Source: Pseudonocardia oceani (lineage in GTDB: Bacteria > Actinomycetota > Actinomycetes > Mycobacteriales > Pseudonocardiaceae). Taken from it: a stretch of DNA of 64,000 nucleotides. Both the position numbers and the translations under genes were made by a program. Positions 56,455 through 64,000 of the stretch are shown here, one piece after another (positions within the stretch are counted from its first letter, which is position 1; each line of letters starts with the position of its first letter). Below the pieces are notes generated by a model that worked only from the letters and a program-made list of their open reading frames with translations, had not been told where the DNA came from and did no database searches. The stretch covers positions 4,536,501 to 4,600,500 of the forward strand of contig NZ_JADQDF010000001.1 in the NCBI RefSeq assembly GCF_019263585.2, read 5' to 3'.

Positions 56455-57561
56455 TCACGGGCCCGCCTCCCTCAGCCGCTCCGCGATCCGCTCCGGCGAG
56501 GCGTCGTTGAGCCACGCCGCCATCCCCGACTCCGACCCGGCCAGGTACTTCAGCTTGCCCGGCGCCCGGCGCAGCGAGAACAGCTGCAGGTGCAGGCGGG
56601 TGAGGTCGCGCCCGGTGTGCACCGGCGCCTGGTGCCAGGCCGCGATGTAGGGCGGGTCCTCGCTCCCCGGCCCGAAGTAGCGCTCGACGCGCCCGAGCAG
56701 GTCGCGGTAGACCACGGCCAGCTCGGCGCGCTCGTCCTCGTCGAGGGCGGCCAGGTCGGGCACCGGGCGGTGCGGCACCAGGTGCGCCTCCACCGGCCAG
56801 CGCGCCGCGGCGGGCACGAACGCCGTCCAGTGCTCCCCGTCGACGACGACGCGCGTGCCGGCCCTGCGCTCGCTGCCCAGCACGTCGTCGAACAGGTCGC
56901 GACCGGTGCGCTGGCGGTGCGAGCCCGCGCGGTGGAGCAGCTGCGCGGTGCGGGGCGTGACGTAGGGGTAGCCGAACACCTGCCCGTGCGGGTGCTGCAG
57001 CGACACCCCGATCTCGACGCCGCGGTTCTCGAACGCGAACACCTGCTCGACGCCCCGGCGCGCCGACAGCTCCGCGGTGCGGTCGGCCCACGCCTCGATC
57101 ACCGTGCGGACCCGCTCGACCGGCAGCGCGGAGAACGCGGCGGTGTGGTCGGAGGTGAAGCAGACGACCTCGGCGGTGCCGGTGGCCGGGCGCTGGGGCC
57201 AGAGCGGGTCGCCGTCGACCTCGGGCGGCACCGGCGCGCTGCCCTCGCCGAAGGAGGGGAAGCGGTTGTCGAACACGACGACGTCGTAGTGGTCCGACGG
57301 GATCTCCGACGCCTCGTGGCCCGGCTTCGTCGGGCACAGCGGGCACAGGTCGGCGGGCGGCATGAACGTGCGGTTCATGCGGTGCGCGGCGATCGTGACC
57401 CACTCGCCGGTGAGCACGTCGAAGCGCATCACCGACCCGTGCTCGACGACGGGCAGGTCGCGGGTGTCGGGCGGCGGCACGCGCCCGGGGCTCTCGTCGT
57501 AGTAGCGCAGGGTGCGGCCGTCGGCCATGGGCGCGTCGGTCCGGTGGACGGTGTCCTTCAC
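56455..57561 (-). CDS. galT: galactose-1-phosphate uridylyltransferase
   Basis: The 368-aa enzyme swaps UMP between UDP-glucose and galactose 1-phosphate. It has the zinc-site CPLCPTKPG, FENRGVEIGVSLQHPHGQVFGYPYV with the catalytic HPH, and the late LHLQLFSLRRAPGKLKYLAGSESGMAAWLND. GTG 57561 overlaps the DeoR stop (GTGA). Confidence 0.95.
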   Translation of the reverse strand: MKDTVHRTDAPMADGRTLRYYDESPGRVPPPDTRDLPVVEHGSVMRFDVLTGEWVTIAAHRMNRTFMPPADLCPLCPTKPGHEASEIPSDHYDVVVFDNRFPSFGEGSAPVPPEVDGDPLWPQRPATGTAEVVCFTSDHTAAFSALPVERVRTVIEAWADRTAELSARRGVEQVFAFENRGVEIGVSLQHPHGQVFGYPYVTPRTAQLLHRAGSHRQRTGRDLFDDVLGSERRAGTRVVVDGEHWTAFVPAAARWPVEAHLVPHRPVPDLAALDEDERAELAVVYRDLLGRVERYFGPGSEDPPYIAAWHQAPVHTGRDLTRLHLQLFSLRRAPGKLKYLAGSESGMAAWLNDASPERIAERLREAGP

Positions 57562-58325
57562 GACGCCAGCACCAGCCGTCCGCACGTCTCGTCCAGCGTG
57601 CGGCGCGCGGCCGGCTCCAGGCCGTCGTCGCTGACCAGCACGTCCACCTCGTCCAAGGCCGCGATCGTGCTCAACCCCACCACCCCCCACTTCGAGTTGT
57701 CGGCCACCACGGCCACCCGCCGGGCGCTGGCGACCAGCGCCCGGTTGGTCTCGGCCTCGGCCAGGTTCGGCGTGGTGAAGCCGGCCCCGACGTCCATCCC
57801 GTGCACCCCCATCAGCAGCCAGTCGACGTGCAGCCCGCGCAGCGCGTTCACTGCGACCGGCCCGACGAGCGCGTCCGACGGCGTCCGCTCCCCGCCGGTG
57901 AGCACGACGCACAGGTCGCTACGCGCGGACTCGTGCAGCACCTCGGCGACCCGCAGCGAGTTGGTGACGACCGTGAGCCGCGGGATCGCGACGAGCTCGG
58001 CGGCGACGGCGTGCGTGGTCGTGCCCGCCGACAGCGCGACCGACGCCCCCGGCTCGATCAGCGCGACCGCGGCCCGCGCGATCGCCTGCTTGGCGTCGGT
58101 GTGCAGGCCCGACTTCGCCGCGAACCCCGGCTCCTCGACGCTCGACCCGGCGGCCGTCGCGCCGCCGTGGACGCGCGTGACCAGGCCCCGCGCGGTGAGC
58201 ACCTCGATGTCGCGGCGCACCGTCATGTCGGAGACGCCGAGGCGCTCCACCAGGTCGGACACGCGCACCCCACCGGTGCTGCGGACCTCGTCGAGGATCA
58301 GTTCCTGGCGTTGTCGGGCGAGCAT
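57558..58325 (-). CDS. DeoR-family transcriptional regulator of the galactose operon
   Basis: This 255-aa repressor has an N-terminal helix-turn-helix (RQELILDEVRSTGGVRVSDLVERLGVSDMTVRRDIEVL) and a sugar-phosphate sensor domain (SAGTTTHAVAAEL, TPNLAEAETNRALVASAR). It is encoded inside the operon it probably controls. It starts one base after the beta-galactosidase stop. The inducer is likely a galactose phosphate (inference). Confidence 0.92.
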   Translation of the reverse strand: MLARQRQELILDEVRSTGGVRVSDLVERLGVSDMTVRRDIEVLTARGLVTRVHGGATAAGSSVEEPGFAAKSGLHTDAKQAIARAAVALIEPGASVALSAGTTTHAVAAELVAIPRLTVVTNSLRVAEVLHESARSDLCVVLTGGERTPSDALVGPVAVNALRGLHVDWLLMGVHGMDVGAGFTTPNLAEAETNRALVASARRVAVVADNSKWGVVGLSTIAALDEVDVLVSDDGLEPAARRTLDETCGRLVLAS

Positions 58326-60299
58326 TCAGCGACCTTCCCGGACCACGGCCGCGGACGCCGGCGCGACGGTCACGGTACCGGTGACGGCCGCGCCGCCCAG
58401 CAGTTCGGTGCCCGTCGCCGGCACGGTGACCGGCCGGTCGCCGCGGTTGAGCACGAACAGGTAGTGCCCGCGCCGGACCACCTCCACACCCTCCTGCGGC
58501 TCGTCGAGCCGGGCGACGCCGGCGTCGCGGGTGAGGCGGTCGGCGAGCGCGGTGGTGGCCGCGTGGTCCAGGCGCGTGGCGACGTACCAGGCCGAGCCCG
58601 CGCCCACGGTCCGGCGCGTGACCGCCGGGGTGCCGGGCAGCGGGCCGTCGGCGTAGCGGGCGACGACCTCGGCGTCGGTCACGCCCAGCACCTCGGTCCA
58701 CAGGTCGGCGCTGCCGCCGTCGTCGAGCGTGACGGTCGCACCCGCCGGCAGCGGCGTGAACTCCTCCGCGCGCACGCCGAGCAGGTCGCGGAACGCGCCC
58801 GGGTAGCCGCCGAGGCGCACGTGGTCGTGCCCGTCGACGATGCCGGAGAAGTAGGTGACGAGCACCGTGCCCCCGGCCGCGGCGAACGCCTCCAGCGTCG
58901 GCGCGACGCGGTCGGAGCACAGGTACAGCGTCGGCACCACGACGATCTTGTACGCCGACAGGTCCGACCCCGGGTGCACGACGTCGGCCGTGGCGCCCAG
59001 CTCCGTGAGGGCGCGGTGCCAGCGGTGTGCGGCGTCGATCGCGCGCAGCTCGCTGCTGGGGTGCGAGTCCAGGTCACAGGCCCAGCGCGACTCCCAGTCG
59101 TAGAGGAGGGCGACGTCGGCCCGCACCGGCTCTCCGGCGACCTCGCCGATCGCGGCCAGCGCCGCCCCGAGCCCGACGACCTCGCGGAACCGCGCCGAGT
59201 CGCGCCCGGCGTGCGGCACGAGCGCGGAGTGGAACTTCTCCCCGCCCGCCTTCGACGCGCGCCACTGGAAGAACCCGATGCCGTCGGCGCCGCGGGCGAC
59301 CTGGCGCAGCGAGTCGACGAGCAGCTCGCCCGGCTGCTTCGTGATGTTGACCGGCTGCCAGTTGACCGCCGACGTCGCCGACTCCATCAGCAGCCACGGC
59401 CGTCCGCCCGCCGTGCCGCGCGTGAGATCGGCGGCGAAGGCCTGCTCGGCGTGCGGGTGCGCGAGCCGGTGGTCGAGGTAGTGGTCCTGGCTGACGACGT
59501 CCATCTCCGGGCCCCAGCCGAAGTAGTCCTGCTCGTACTGGTGGTCGGCCACCATGAAGTTCGTGGTGACGGGCACGTCGGGGGAGTGGCGGCGCAGCAC
59601 GTCGCACTCGGCGCGGTAGTGGCCCAGCCACGCGTCGGAGGAGAAGCGGGCGAAGTCGAGCTCCTGGGTCGGGTTGGGCACCGCGGGGGTGATCCGCGGC
59701 GGCAGGACCTCGTCGAAGCTCGTGTAGTGCTGGCTCCAGAAGGCGGTGCCCCACGCCTCGTTCAGCGCTTCGACGTCGCCGTAGCGGTCGGCGAGCCAGA
59801 CGCGGAACGCCGCCGCGCTGACGTCGGACCAGTCCTTGCCGATGTGGCAGCCCAGCTCGTTGCTGACGTGCCACATCCGCACGGCGGGGTGGCTCCCGTA
59901 GCGCCGCGCCATCTGCTCGACCAGGCGCAGCGCGTACTCGCGGAACACCGGCGAGGACGGGACGAACGACTGCCGGCTGCCCGGCCAGAGCGTGCGCCCC
60001 TCCCTGTCGACGGGCAGGACCTCCGGGTGCCGGGCGGTCAGCCACGGCGGGGGCGCCGCGGTGGCCGTCGCCATGTCGATCGCGATACCGCCCTCGTGGA
60101 GCAGGCCCACGACCTCGTCGAACCACCCGAAGTGGAACTCGCCCGGACGCGGTTCGAGCAGGCCCCAGGAGAAGACACCGAGGGTCACGAAGCCGACCCC
60201 GGCCTCCTGCATCAGGGCGACGTCCTCGCGCCACACCGACCGCGGCCACTGCTCGGGGTTGTAGTCGCACCCCAGGGAGATCCCGTCGAACGGAAGCAC
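58326..60299 (-). CDS. beta-galactosidase, glycoside hydrolase family 42
   Basis: The 657-aa retaining glycosidase has the opening GISLGCDYNPEQWPRSVW, general acid/base E148 (HVSNELGC) and nucleophile E306 (LLMESATS), with three domains of normal GH42 length. No signal peptide, so it acts on imported beta-galactosides. It is the first gene of the operon with deoR, galT and galK. GTG 60299 follows GAAGGGACG. Confidence 0.94.
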   Translation of the reverse strand: MLPFDGISLGCDYNPEQWPRSVWREDVALMQEAGVGFVTLGVFSWGLLEPRPGEFHFGWFDEVVGLLHEGGIAIDMATATAAPPPWLTARHPEVLPVDREGRTLWPGSRQSFVPSSPVFREYALRLVEQMARRYGSHPAVRMWHVSNELGCHIGKDWSDVSAAAFRVWLADRYGDVEALNEAWGTAFWSQHYTSFDEVLPPRITPAVPNPTQELDFARFSSDAWLGHYRAECDVLRRHSPDVPVTTNFMVADHQYEQDYFGWGPEMDVVSQDHYLDHRLAHPHAEQAFAADLTRGTAGGRPWLLMESATSAVNWQPVNITKQPGELLVDSLRQVARGADGIGFFQWRASKAGGEKFHSALVPHAGRDSARFREVVGLGAALAAIGEVAGEPVRADVALLYDWESRWACDLDSHPSSELRAIDAAHRWHRALTELGATADVVHPGSDLSAYKIVVVPTLYLCSDRVAPTLEAFAAAGGTVLVTYFSGIVDGHDHVRLGGYPGAFRDLLGVRAEEFTPLPAGATVTLDDGGSADLWTEVLGVTDAEVVARYADGPLPGTPAVTRRTVGAGSAWYVATRLDHAATTALADRLTRDAGVARLDEPQEGVEVVRRGHYLFVLNRGDRPVTVPATGTELLGGAAVTGTVTVAPASAAVVREGR

Positions 60300-60310
60300 G
60301 CTCGTCCCTT

Positions 60311-60331
60311 CGTCGCGATGCGACGAGTATC
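60311..60331 (-). promoter_or_regulatory. gal operon -10 and palindromic operator
   Basis: Minus-strand -10 GATACT (60331-60326) is followed at once by the dyad CGTCGC-GAT-GCGACG (60311-60325), which covers the expected transcription start. Upstream at 60332-60345 is a second TGTG-rich candidate (CACACGATCACACA on the plus strand). DeoR is the likely binder. Confidence 0.5.
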
Positions 60332-60418
60332 CACACGATCACACAAGAACGCACATCGAGGGCCGCGGGAGCCTGGTGCCCACCCCCACCCCCGCCCGGG
60401 CCGCCGGGGGCGGTGCGC

Positions 60419-60424
60419 TACGCT
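60419..60424 (+). promoter_or_regulatory. -10 hexamer (TACGCT) of tRNA-Asn
   Basis: TACGCT lies 36 nt before the mature tRNA 5' end, leaving a short 5' leader for RNase P. Confidence 0.4.
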
Positions 60425-60460
60425 TTCCAAGCCGATCGGGGCGGTGCCCCGGCGATACGG

Positions 60461-60532
60461 TCCTCCGTAGCTCAACGGCAGAGCACCCGACTGTTAATCG
60501 GGCGGTTACTGGTTCGAATCCAGTCGGAGGAG
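60461..60532 (+). tRNA. tRNA-Asn (anticodon GTT)
   Basis: Acceptor stem TCCTCCG (60461-60467) pairs with CGGAGGA (60525-60531), with discriminator G60532. D-arm GCTC...GAGC, anticodon stem CCCGA-CTGTTAA-TCGGG, and T-arm ACTGG-TTCGAAT-CCAGT are all intact. The 3' CCA is not encoded. Confidence 0.97.
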
Positions 60533-60556
60533 CAACAACCCCCAGTTCAGCGGCCG

Positions 60557-60562
60557 TATCCT
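60557..60562 (+). promoter_or_regulatory. -10 hexamer (TATCCT), leaderless-type promoter
   Basis: TATCCT ends 6 nt before GTG 60569 of the small protein gene. Confidence 0.45.
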
Positions 60563-60568
60563 CGGTGC

Positions 60569-60868
60569 GTGGAGCACCGCGATCCGGGACCCGACAGCGT
60601 CGACCATCGGGTCACCGCACTGCGCGGGATCCTCAACGCCTGGGACCCGATCGGCATCATCGAGGACGGCGAGCCGGCCGACGAGTACGACTGCCTGATC
60701 GCGCCGGTACTCGACCTGGTGGCGCACGGCGCGGGCCCCCGGGAGGTCGAGACCTTCCTGCGGACGGAGCTCGCCGACCACTTCGGGCTCGATCCCGAGC
60801 GGCACGCCGCCGGTGTCGAGGCGGTGGCGCACGACGCAGTCGACCTGCGGACCCGCGACGGCGGCTGA
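60569..60868 (+). CDS. small acidic hypothetical protein
   Basis: The 99-aa product has VTALRGILNAWDPIGIIEDGEPADEYDCLIAPVLDLVAHG, a helical, acidic pattern. It resembles small actinobacterial proteins with a DPIG core (DUF1871-like), but I am not sure of the family. GTG 60569 is supported by a -10 hexamer 6 nt upstream. It lies just downstream of tRNA-Asn. Confidence 0.65.
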   Translation: MEHRDPGPDSVDHRVTALRGILNAWDPIGIIEDGEPADEYDCLIAPVLDLVAHGAGPREVETFLRTELADHFGLDPERHAAGVEAVAHDAVDLRTRDGG

Positions 60869-60970
60869 GCCCCGCACCGGCGCCGCATCACGGACGCGTC
60901 GCGGTCCCCTTGCGCCCACCGGTCTGCGGTGTCAGGCTCCGCGCGATCTTTCCAGCGTCGGGAGGCTGCC

Positions 60971-62152
60971 GTGTTCGGTCCGGTCAAGAAGCTCGCGGTC
61001 GTCCTGGCCGCAGGTGCGCTCCTCGCGGCGGGGTGCGCCGAGGAGCAACCCGCCCCGGGAGCGCAGGGCGGCGGGAGTGAGGACGGGCCGTTCCGGATCG
61101 GTGCGGTCCTGGACATCACCGGAGCCGGGGCCAGCCTGGGCGTGCCCGAGCGCGACACCCTGACGCTGCTCGCCGACCAGCTCAACGCCGAGGGCGGCAT
61201 CGACGGCCGGCAGGTCGAGCTGATCATCGAGGACAACGCCTCCACCGAGGACGGCGCCGCCCGCGCCGCCTCGAAGCTGATCACCGAGGACCAGGTCGAC
61301 ATCCTGCTCGGCGCCAGCCGGACCGGCCCGAGCCTGGCCATGCGGCCGATCGCGGAGTCGACCCCGCTCCCGATGATCTCGCTGGCGGCGAACGCCGCGA
61401 TCGTCAACGGGTCGGAATGGGTGTTCAAGACCGCCCAGAACGACTCGGTGGTCATCGAGAACATCGTCCGGGACGCCGCGGCCAAGGGCTACACGACCCT
61501 CGCGCTGGCCCGCGACGCGTCCGGGTTCGGCGAGGGCGTGCAGCAGCTGTTCGACGAGATCGGCGCGCCGTCCGGGGTCAGCGTCGTGGCCGTCGAGAGC
61601 TTCGCGCCCGACGCCACCGACTTCACCGCGCAGATGGTCAACATCCGCAACGCGAACGCCGACGCCGTCGTCATCTGGGGCATCCCGCCGGCCGCGGGCC
61701 TGGCGCAGAAGGCCTACGCGCAGCTCGGCGTCGGCAAGCCCGTCTACCAGAGCCACGGCATCGGCAACCAGGTCTTCCTCGACACCGCCGCGGAGAGCGC
61801 GGACGGCCTCGTCGCGCCGCTGGGCCGCCTGGTCGTCGCCGACCAGCTGCCCGCCGACGACCCGCAGAAGCAGGTCATCACCGACTTCGTCGCCGACTAC
61901 CGCGGCGCCTACGGCGCCGCGCCGTCGACGTTCGCCGGACACGCCTACGACGGCTGGCAGCTGGCCGTGGACGCACTGCGGGCCGCGGGCACCGACCCGG
62001 AGGCACTGCGCGAGCACCTCGAGGGCGTCACCGACTTCGTCGGGGTCTCCGGCACGTTCACCATGACCGCCGAGGACCACAGCGGGCTGCAGGCCGACGA
62101 CCTCGTGCTGGTGACCGTGCGCGACCAGCAGTTCCAGCTCGCCACCCCGTGA
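60971..62152 (+). CDS. branched-chain amino-acid-type ABC transporter substrate-binding lipoprotein
   Basis: This 393-aa, LivK-like periplasmic-binding-fold protein has a lipoprotein signal (KKLAVVLAAGALLAAGC), GPFRIGAVLDITGAGASLGVPERDTLTLLADQLNAEGGIDGRQVELIIEDNAS and a C-terminal FAGHAYDGWQLAVDALRAAG. Start GTG 60971 gives the best signal peptide. It precedes two LivHM-type permeases. The ligand may be an amino acid, amide or aromatic acid. Confidence 0.92.
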   Translation: MFGPVKKLAVVLAAGALLAAGCAEEQPAPGAQGGGSEDGPFRIGAVLDITGAGASLGVPERDTLTLLADQLNAEGGIDGRQVELIIEDNASTEDGAARAASKLITEDQVDILLGASRTGPSLAMRPIAESTPLPMISLAANAAIVNGSEWVFKTAQNDSVVIENIVRDAAAKGYTTLALARDASGFGEGVQQLFDEIGAPSGVSVVAVESFAPDATDFTAQMVNIRNANADAVVIWGIPPAAGLAQKAYAQLGVGKPVYQSHGIGNQVFLDTAAESADGLVAPLGRLVVADQLPADDPQKQVITDFVADYRGAYGAAPSTFAGHAYDGWQLAVDALRAAGTDPEALREHLEGVTDFVGVSGTFTMTAEDHSGLQADDLVLVTVRDQQFQLATP

Positions 62153-62159
62153 CCCGCTG

Positions 62160-63029
62160 ATGGGAGACCTGCTCCAGTTCACGATCGCCGGGCTGTCCCA
62201 GGGAGCGGTCTACGCGCTGGTGGCGATGGGCTTCGTGGCGGTGTTCTCCGTCAGCGGGGTGATCAACCTGGCGCAGGGCGAGTTCGCCGCGATTGGGGGA
62301 CTCGTCGCGCTGTCGGGCGTCGGCGCCGGCCTGCCGCTGCCGCTGGCGCTGGTGGTGGCGCTGCTGGTCGTCGCCCTGGTGGCGGTGCTCATGCAGCGGC
62401 TGGCGATCGCGCCCGTCCGGCGCATGACGACGCTCGTGTCGATCATCCTGACTCTCGGCGTCTCCACCGCGCTCAAGGCCCTGATGCTGCTGCTCTACGG
62501 GCCGCAGGGGCGCGGGCTGCCCCCACTGCCGGGGCCGGACCTCGTCATCGGCGGGGTGTCGGTGCGCGCCCAGGAGCTGTGGATCCTCGGCGTCACCGCC
62601 GTCGTGGCGGTCGCGGTGACGGTGTTCTACGACCGCACGATGCTGGGCAAGGCGCTGCGGGCCTGCGCGGAGCAGCCCGTCGCGGCCCGGCTCGTCGGGA
62701 TCTCGCCCGTCGCGGCGGCCACCGTCGCGTTCGCGGTGGCCGGGCTGCTCGGGGCCGTCGCCGGGGTGCTGGCCAGCCCGATCCAGCTCACCCAGTGGGA
62801 CTCCGGGCTGCTGCTCGGGCTCAAGGGCTTCGTCGCCGCGACCCTGGGCGGGCTCGTGTCCATCCGCGGCGCGGTGCTCGGCGGGCTGGTGCTCGGCGTG
62901 CTGGAGTCGCTGGTCGCGGGCTACGTCGACTCCGGCTACCGCGACGCGGTGGCGTTCGTCCTGCTCATCGTGGTCCTGGTGGCCCGGCCCGGCGGCGTGT
63001 TCGGCCGGCACGCGCAGGCGAGGGTCTAG
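62160..63029 (+). CDS. ABC transporter permease, LivH family
   Basis: This 289-aa polytopic permease has the LivH opening FTIAGLSQGAVYALVAMGFVAVFSVSGVINLAQGEF and late KGFVAATLGGLVSIRGAVLGGLVLGVLESL. It forms half of the membrane channel of the adjacent transporter. ATG 62160 is 7 bp after the binding-protein gene. Confidence 0.93.
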   Translation: MGDLLQFTIAGLSQGAVYALVAMGFVAVFSVSGVINLAQGEFAAIGGLVALSGVGAGLPLPLALVVALLVVALVAVLMQRLAIAPVRRMTTLVSIILTLGVSTALKALMLLLYGPQGRGLPPLPGPDLVIGGVSVRAQELWILGVTAVVAVAVTVFYDRTMLGKALRACAEQPVAARLVGISPVAAATVAFAVAGLLGAVAGVLASPIQLTQWDSGLLLGLKGFVAATLGGLVSIRGAVLGGLVLGVLESLVAGYVDSGYRDAVAFVLLIVVLVARPGGVFGRHAQARV

Positions 63030-63031
63030 GG

Positions 63032-64000
63032 ATGAAGCGCCGCTCGGACGCCGTGGGCGTCGTCGTGCTGCTGGTGGCCCTGCTCGGGCTGCCCCTGCTG
63101 CTGCCGGTCTGGGTCACCGGCACCGCCGTCTACGCGACGATCTACGCCATCGCGGCGATCGGGCTGTCGCTGCTGATGGGGCTGGCCGGGCAGGTCAGCC
63201 TGGGGCACGCGTCGTTCTTCGCCGTCGGCGCCTACACGCAGGCGATCCTGGTGACCCGCACCGACGTACCCGGCCTGCTCGCGGCGGCCATCGCGGTCGG
63301 GCTGGCCGTGCTCGCGGCGCTGCTGGTCGGCCTGCCGCTGCTGCGGCTGCGCGGGCACTACCTGGCCCTGGCCACCCTCGGCCTCGGGATCATCCTGACC
63401 GTGGTGGCCATCGAGACCCCCTTCCTCGGCGCCACGTCGGGGATCTTCGGCATCCCCAAGCCGGAGTTCGGCGGCCGCCGCTACGACACCCCGGCCGAGT
63501 ACCTGTGGCTGCTCGCCCCGGTGGTGGTCGTGGCCGTCGTGGCCGCGCGCAACGTCGTCGACAGCCGGGTCGGGCGGGCGCTGGGCGCGGTCAACGACTC
63601 CGAGGTGGCGGCGGAGACGCTGGGCGTCGACACGTTCCGCCTGCGGCTGCAGGTGTTCGTGCTGTCGGCCGCCTACGCGGGCGTCGCCGGGGTGTTCTTC
63701 GCCCACTGGCTGGCCGTGGTCAACCCGAACGCGGCGAACTTCTCGCTGTCGGTGGAGTTCCTGCTGATGGCCGTGCTCGGCGGGCTCGGCACCGTCTGGG
63801 GCGCCGTGGTGGGCGGCTTCGCCGTGGAGTTCCTCGACGAGGGGCTGCGCGAGGCCGTGCCGCTGCTGGTGCCGGGAGCGACCGGCGAGGTCCAGCTGAT
63901 CGGCTTCGGGCTGGTACTGACGCTGGTCATGATCTTCCTGCCGGGCGGCCTGCACCAGCTCTTCCGGATGCTGACCGGCGCCCGTCCGGCCCCCGCGGGC
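63032..64000 (+). CDS. ABC transporter permease, LivM family (3'-partial)
   Basis: ATG 63032 (GATGAAGCGCCGCTCG) opens a frame that runs off the window end, with 323 residues visible. It shows LSLLMGLAGQVSLGHASFFAVGAYTQAIL, RLRGHYLALATLGLGIIL, and LLMAVLGGLGTVWGAVVGGFAVEFLDE, all LivM landmarks, plus MIFLPGGLHQLF near the normal C-terminus. Two bases separate it from livH. ATPase genes should follow beyond the window. Confidence 0.93.
   Translation, partial: MKRRSDAVGVVVLLVALLGLPLLLPVWVTGTAVYATIYAIAAIGLSLLMGLAGQVSLGHASFFAVGAYTQAILVTRTDVPGLLAAAIAVGLAVLAALLVGLPLLRLRGHYLALATLGLGIILTVVAIETPFLGATSGIFGIPKPEFGGRRYDTPAEYLWLLAPVVVVAVVAARNVVDSRVGRALGAVNDSEVAAETLGVDTFRLRLQVFVLSAAYAGVAGVFFAHWLAVVNPNAANFSLSVEFLLMAVLGGLGTVWGAVVGGFAVEFLDEGLREAVPLLVPGATGEVQLIGFGLVLTLVMIFLPGGLHQLFRMLTGARPAPAG

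Noticed and set aside
57801..60470. 889-codon plus-strand open frame
   Set aside because: It is antisense to deoR and the GH42 gene, with repetitive Arg/Val/Gly composition, so it is a shadow frame.
1..64000. CRISPR array, prophage or insertion-sequence transposase
   Set aside because: No regularly spaced direct repeats, phage structural genes or transposase motifs were seen. The only mobile-looking items are the small hairpin repeats.

Overview
This is a very GC-rich actinobacterial chromosome segment, best matched to Pseudonocardia or a close relative in Pseudonocardiales. That assignment is inferred from gene content and was not confirmed by any search. The supporting genes are a WhiG-type sigma factor, mycothione reductase, MEP-pathway isoprenoid genes, LigC/Prim-Pol repair proteins, GlnA2 and a tuberculostearate-type lipid operon. 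Most starts are GTG or ATG. Co-directional genes are often joined by 4-bp ATGA/GTGA overlaps. At least nine genes look leaderless, with a -10 hexamer 6-7 nt before the start codon.

Layout. 1-10.5 kb: a broken xerC, whiG, an M23 peptidase, then rpsB-tsf-pyrH-frr-cdsA, a methyltransferase, a Rieske lipoprotein, rlmN and a proline iminopeptidase. 10.5-17.3 kb: a probably iron-regulated O-methyltransferase, a DNA-repair group (LigC, Mug, LigD-type Prim-Pol) and two TetR-controlled units (a dehydrogenase and an SMR efflux pump), each with a visible palindromic operator. 17.4-28.2 kb: the dxr-rip1-ispG block with a HAD phosphatase, a GNAT, a penicillin-binding lipoprotein, DUF3054 and methionine aminopeptidase. 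It is interrupted by an MFS pseudogene and an RmlC-like/SAF-oxidoreductase pair. 28.2-36.4 kb: a hydrolase remnant, a flavin-binding PNPOx-like protein and a tightly overlapped eight-gene minus-strand lipid operon (hydrolase, FAD oxidoreductase, DUF1365, two cyclopropane-synthase-like enzymes, DUF1295, peroxiredoxin, SRPBCC). 36.5-43 kb: acyltransferase, DUF559 protein, membrane protein, fatty-acid desaturase, mycothione reductase, ElaA-like GNAT and a frameshifted SCO6745-like gene. 43-51.7 kb: LapA-like protein, panB, a secreted hydrolase, glnA2, GNAT, dnaG and a methyltransferase. 51.8-55.3 kb: a redox two-component pair (response regulator fused to a flavoprotein, and a cNMP-domain histidine kinase) followed by OsmC. 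55.3-60.3 kb: a galactose operon (GH42, DeoR, galT, galK). 60.4-64 kb: tRNA-Asn, a small protein and the start of a branched-chain amino-acid-type ABC transporter.

Most striking observations. xerC carries a 42-bp inversion between GCCGG/CCGGC inverted repeats; re-inverting it restores a complete recombinase frame. There is a dispersed family of 42-bp hairpin elements, at least five copies, all exactly the same length and all in or at gene junctions. A second, 63-bp repeat family flanks the DUF559 gene. A DtxR/IdeR-like iron box fills the -35/-10 spacer of the O-methyltransferase promoter. Two other genes carry single-base frameshifts.
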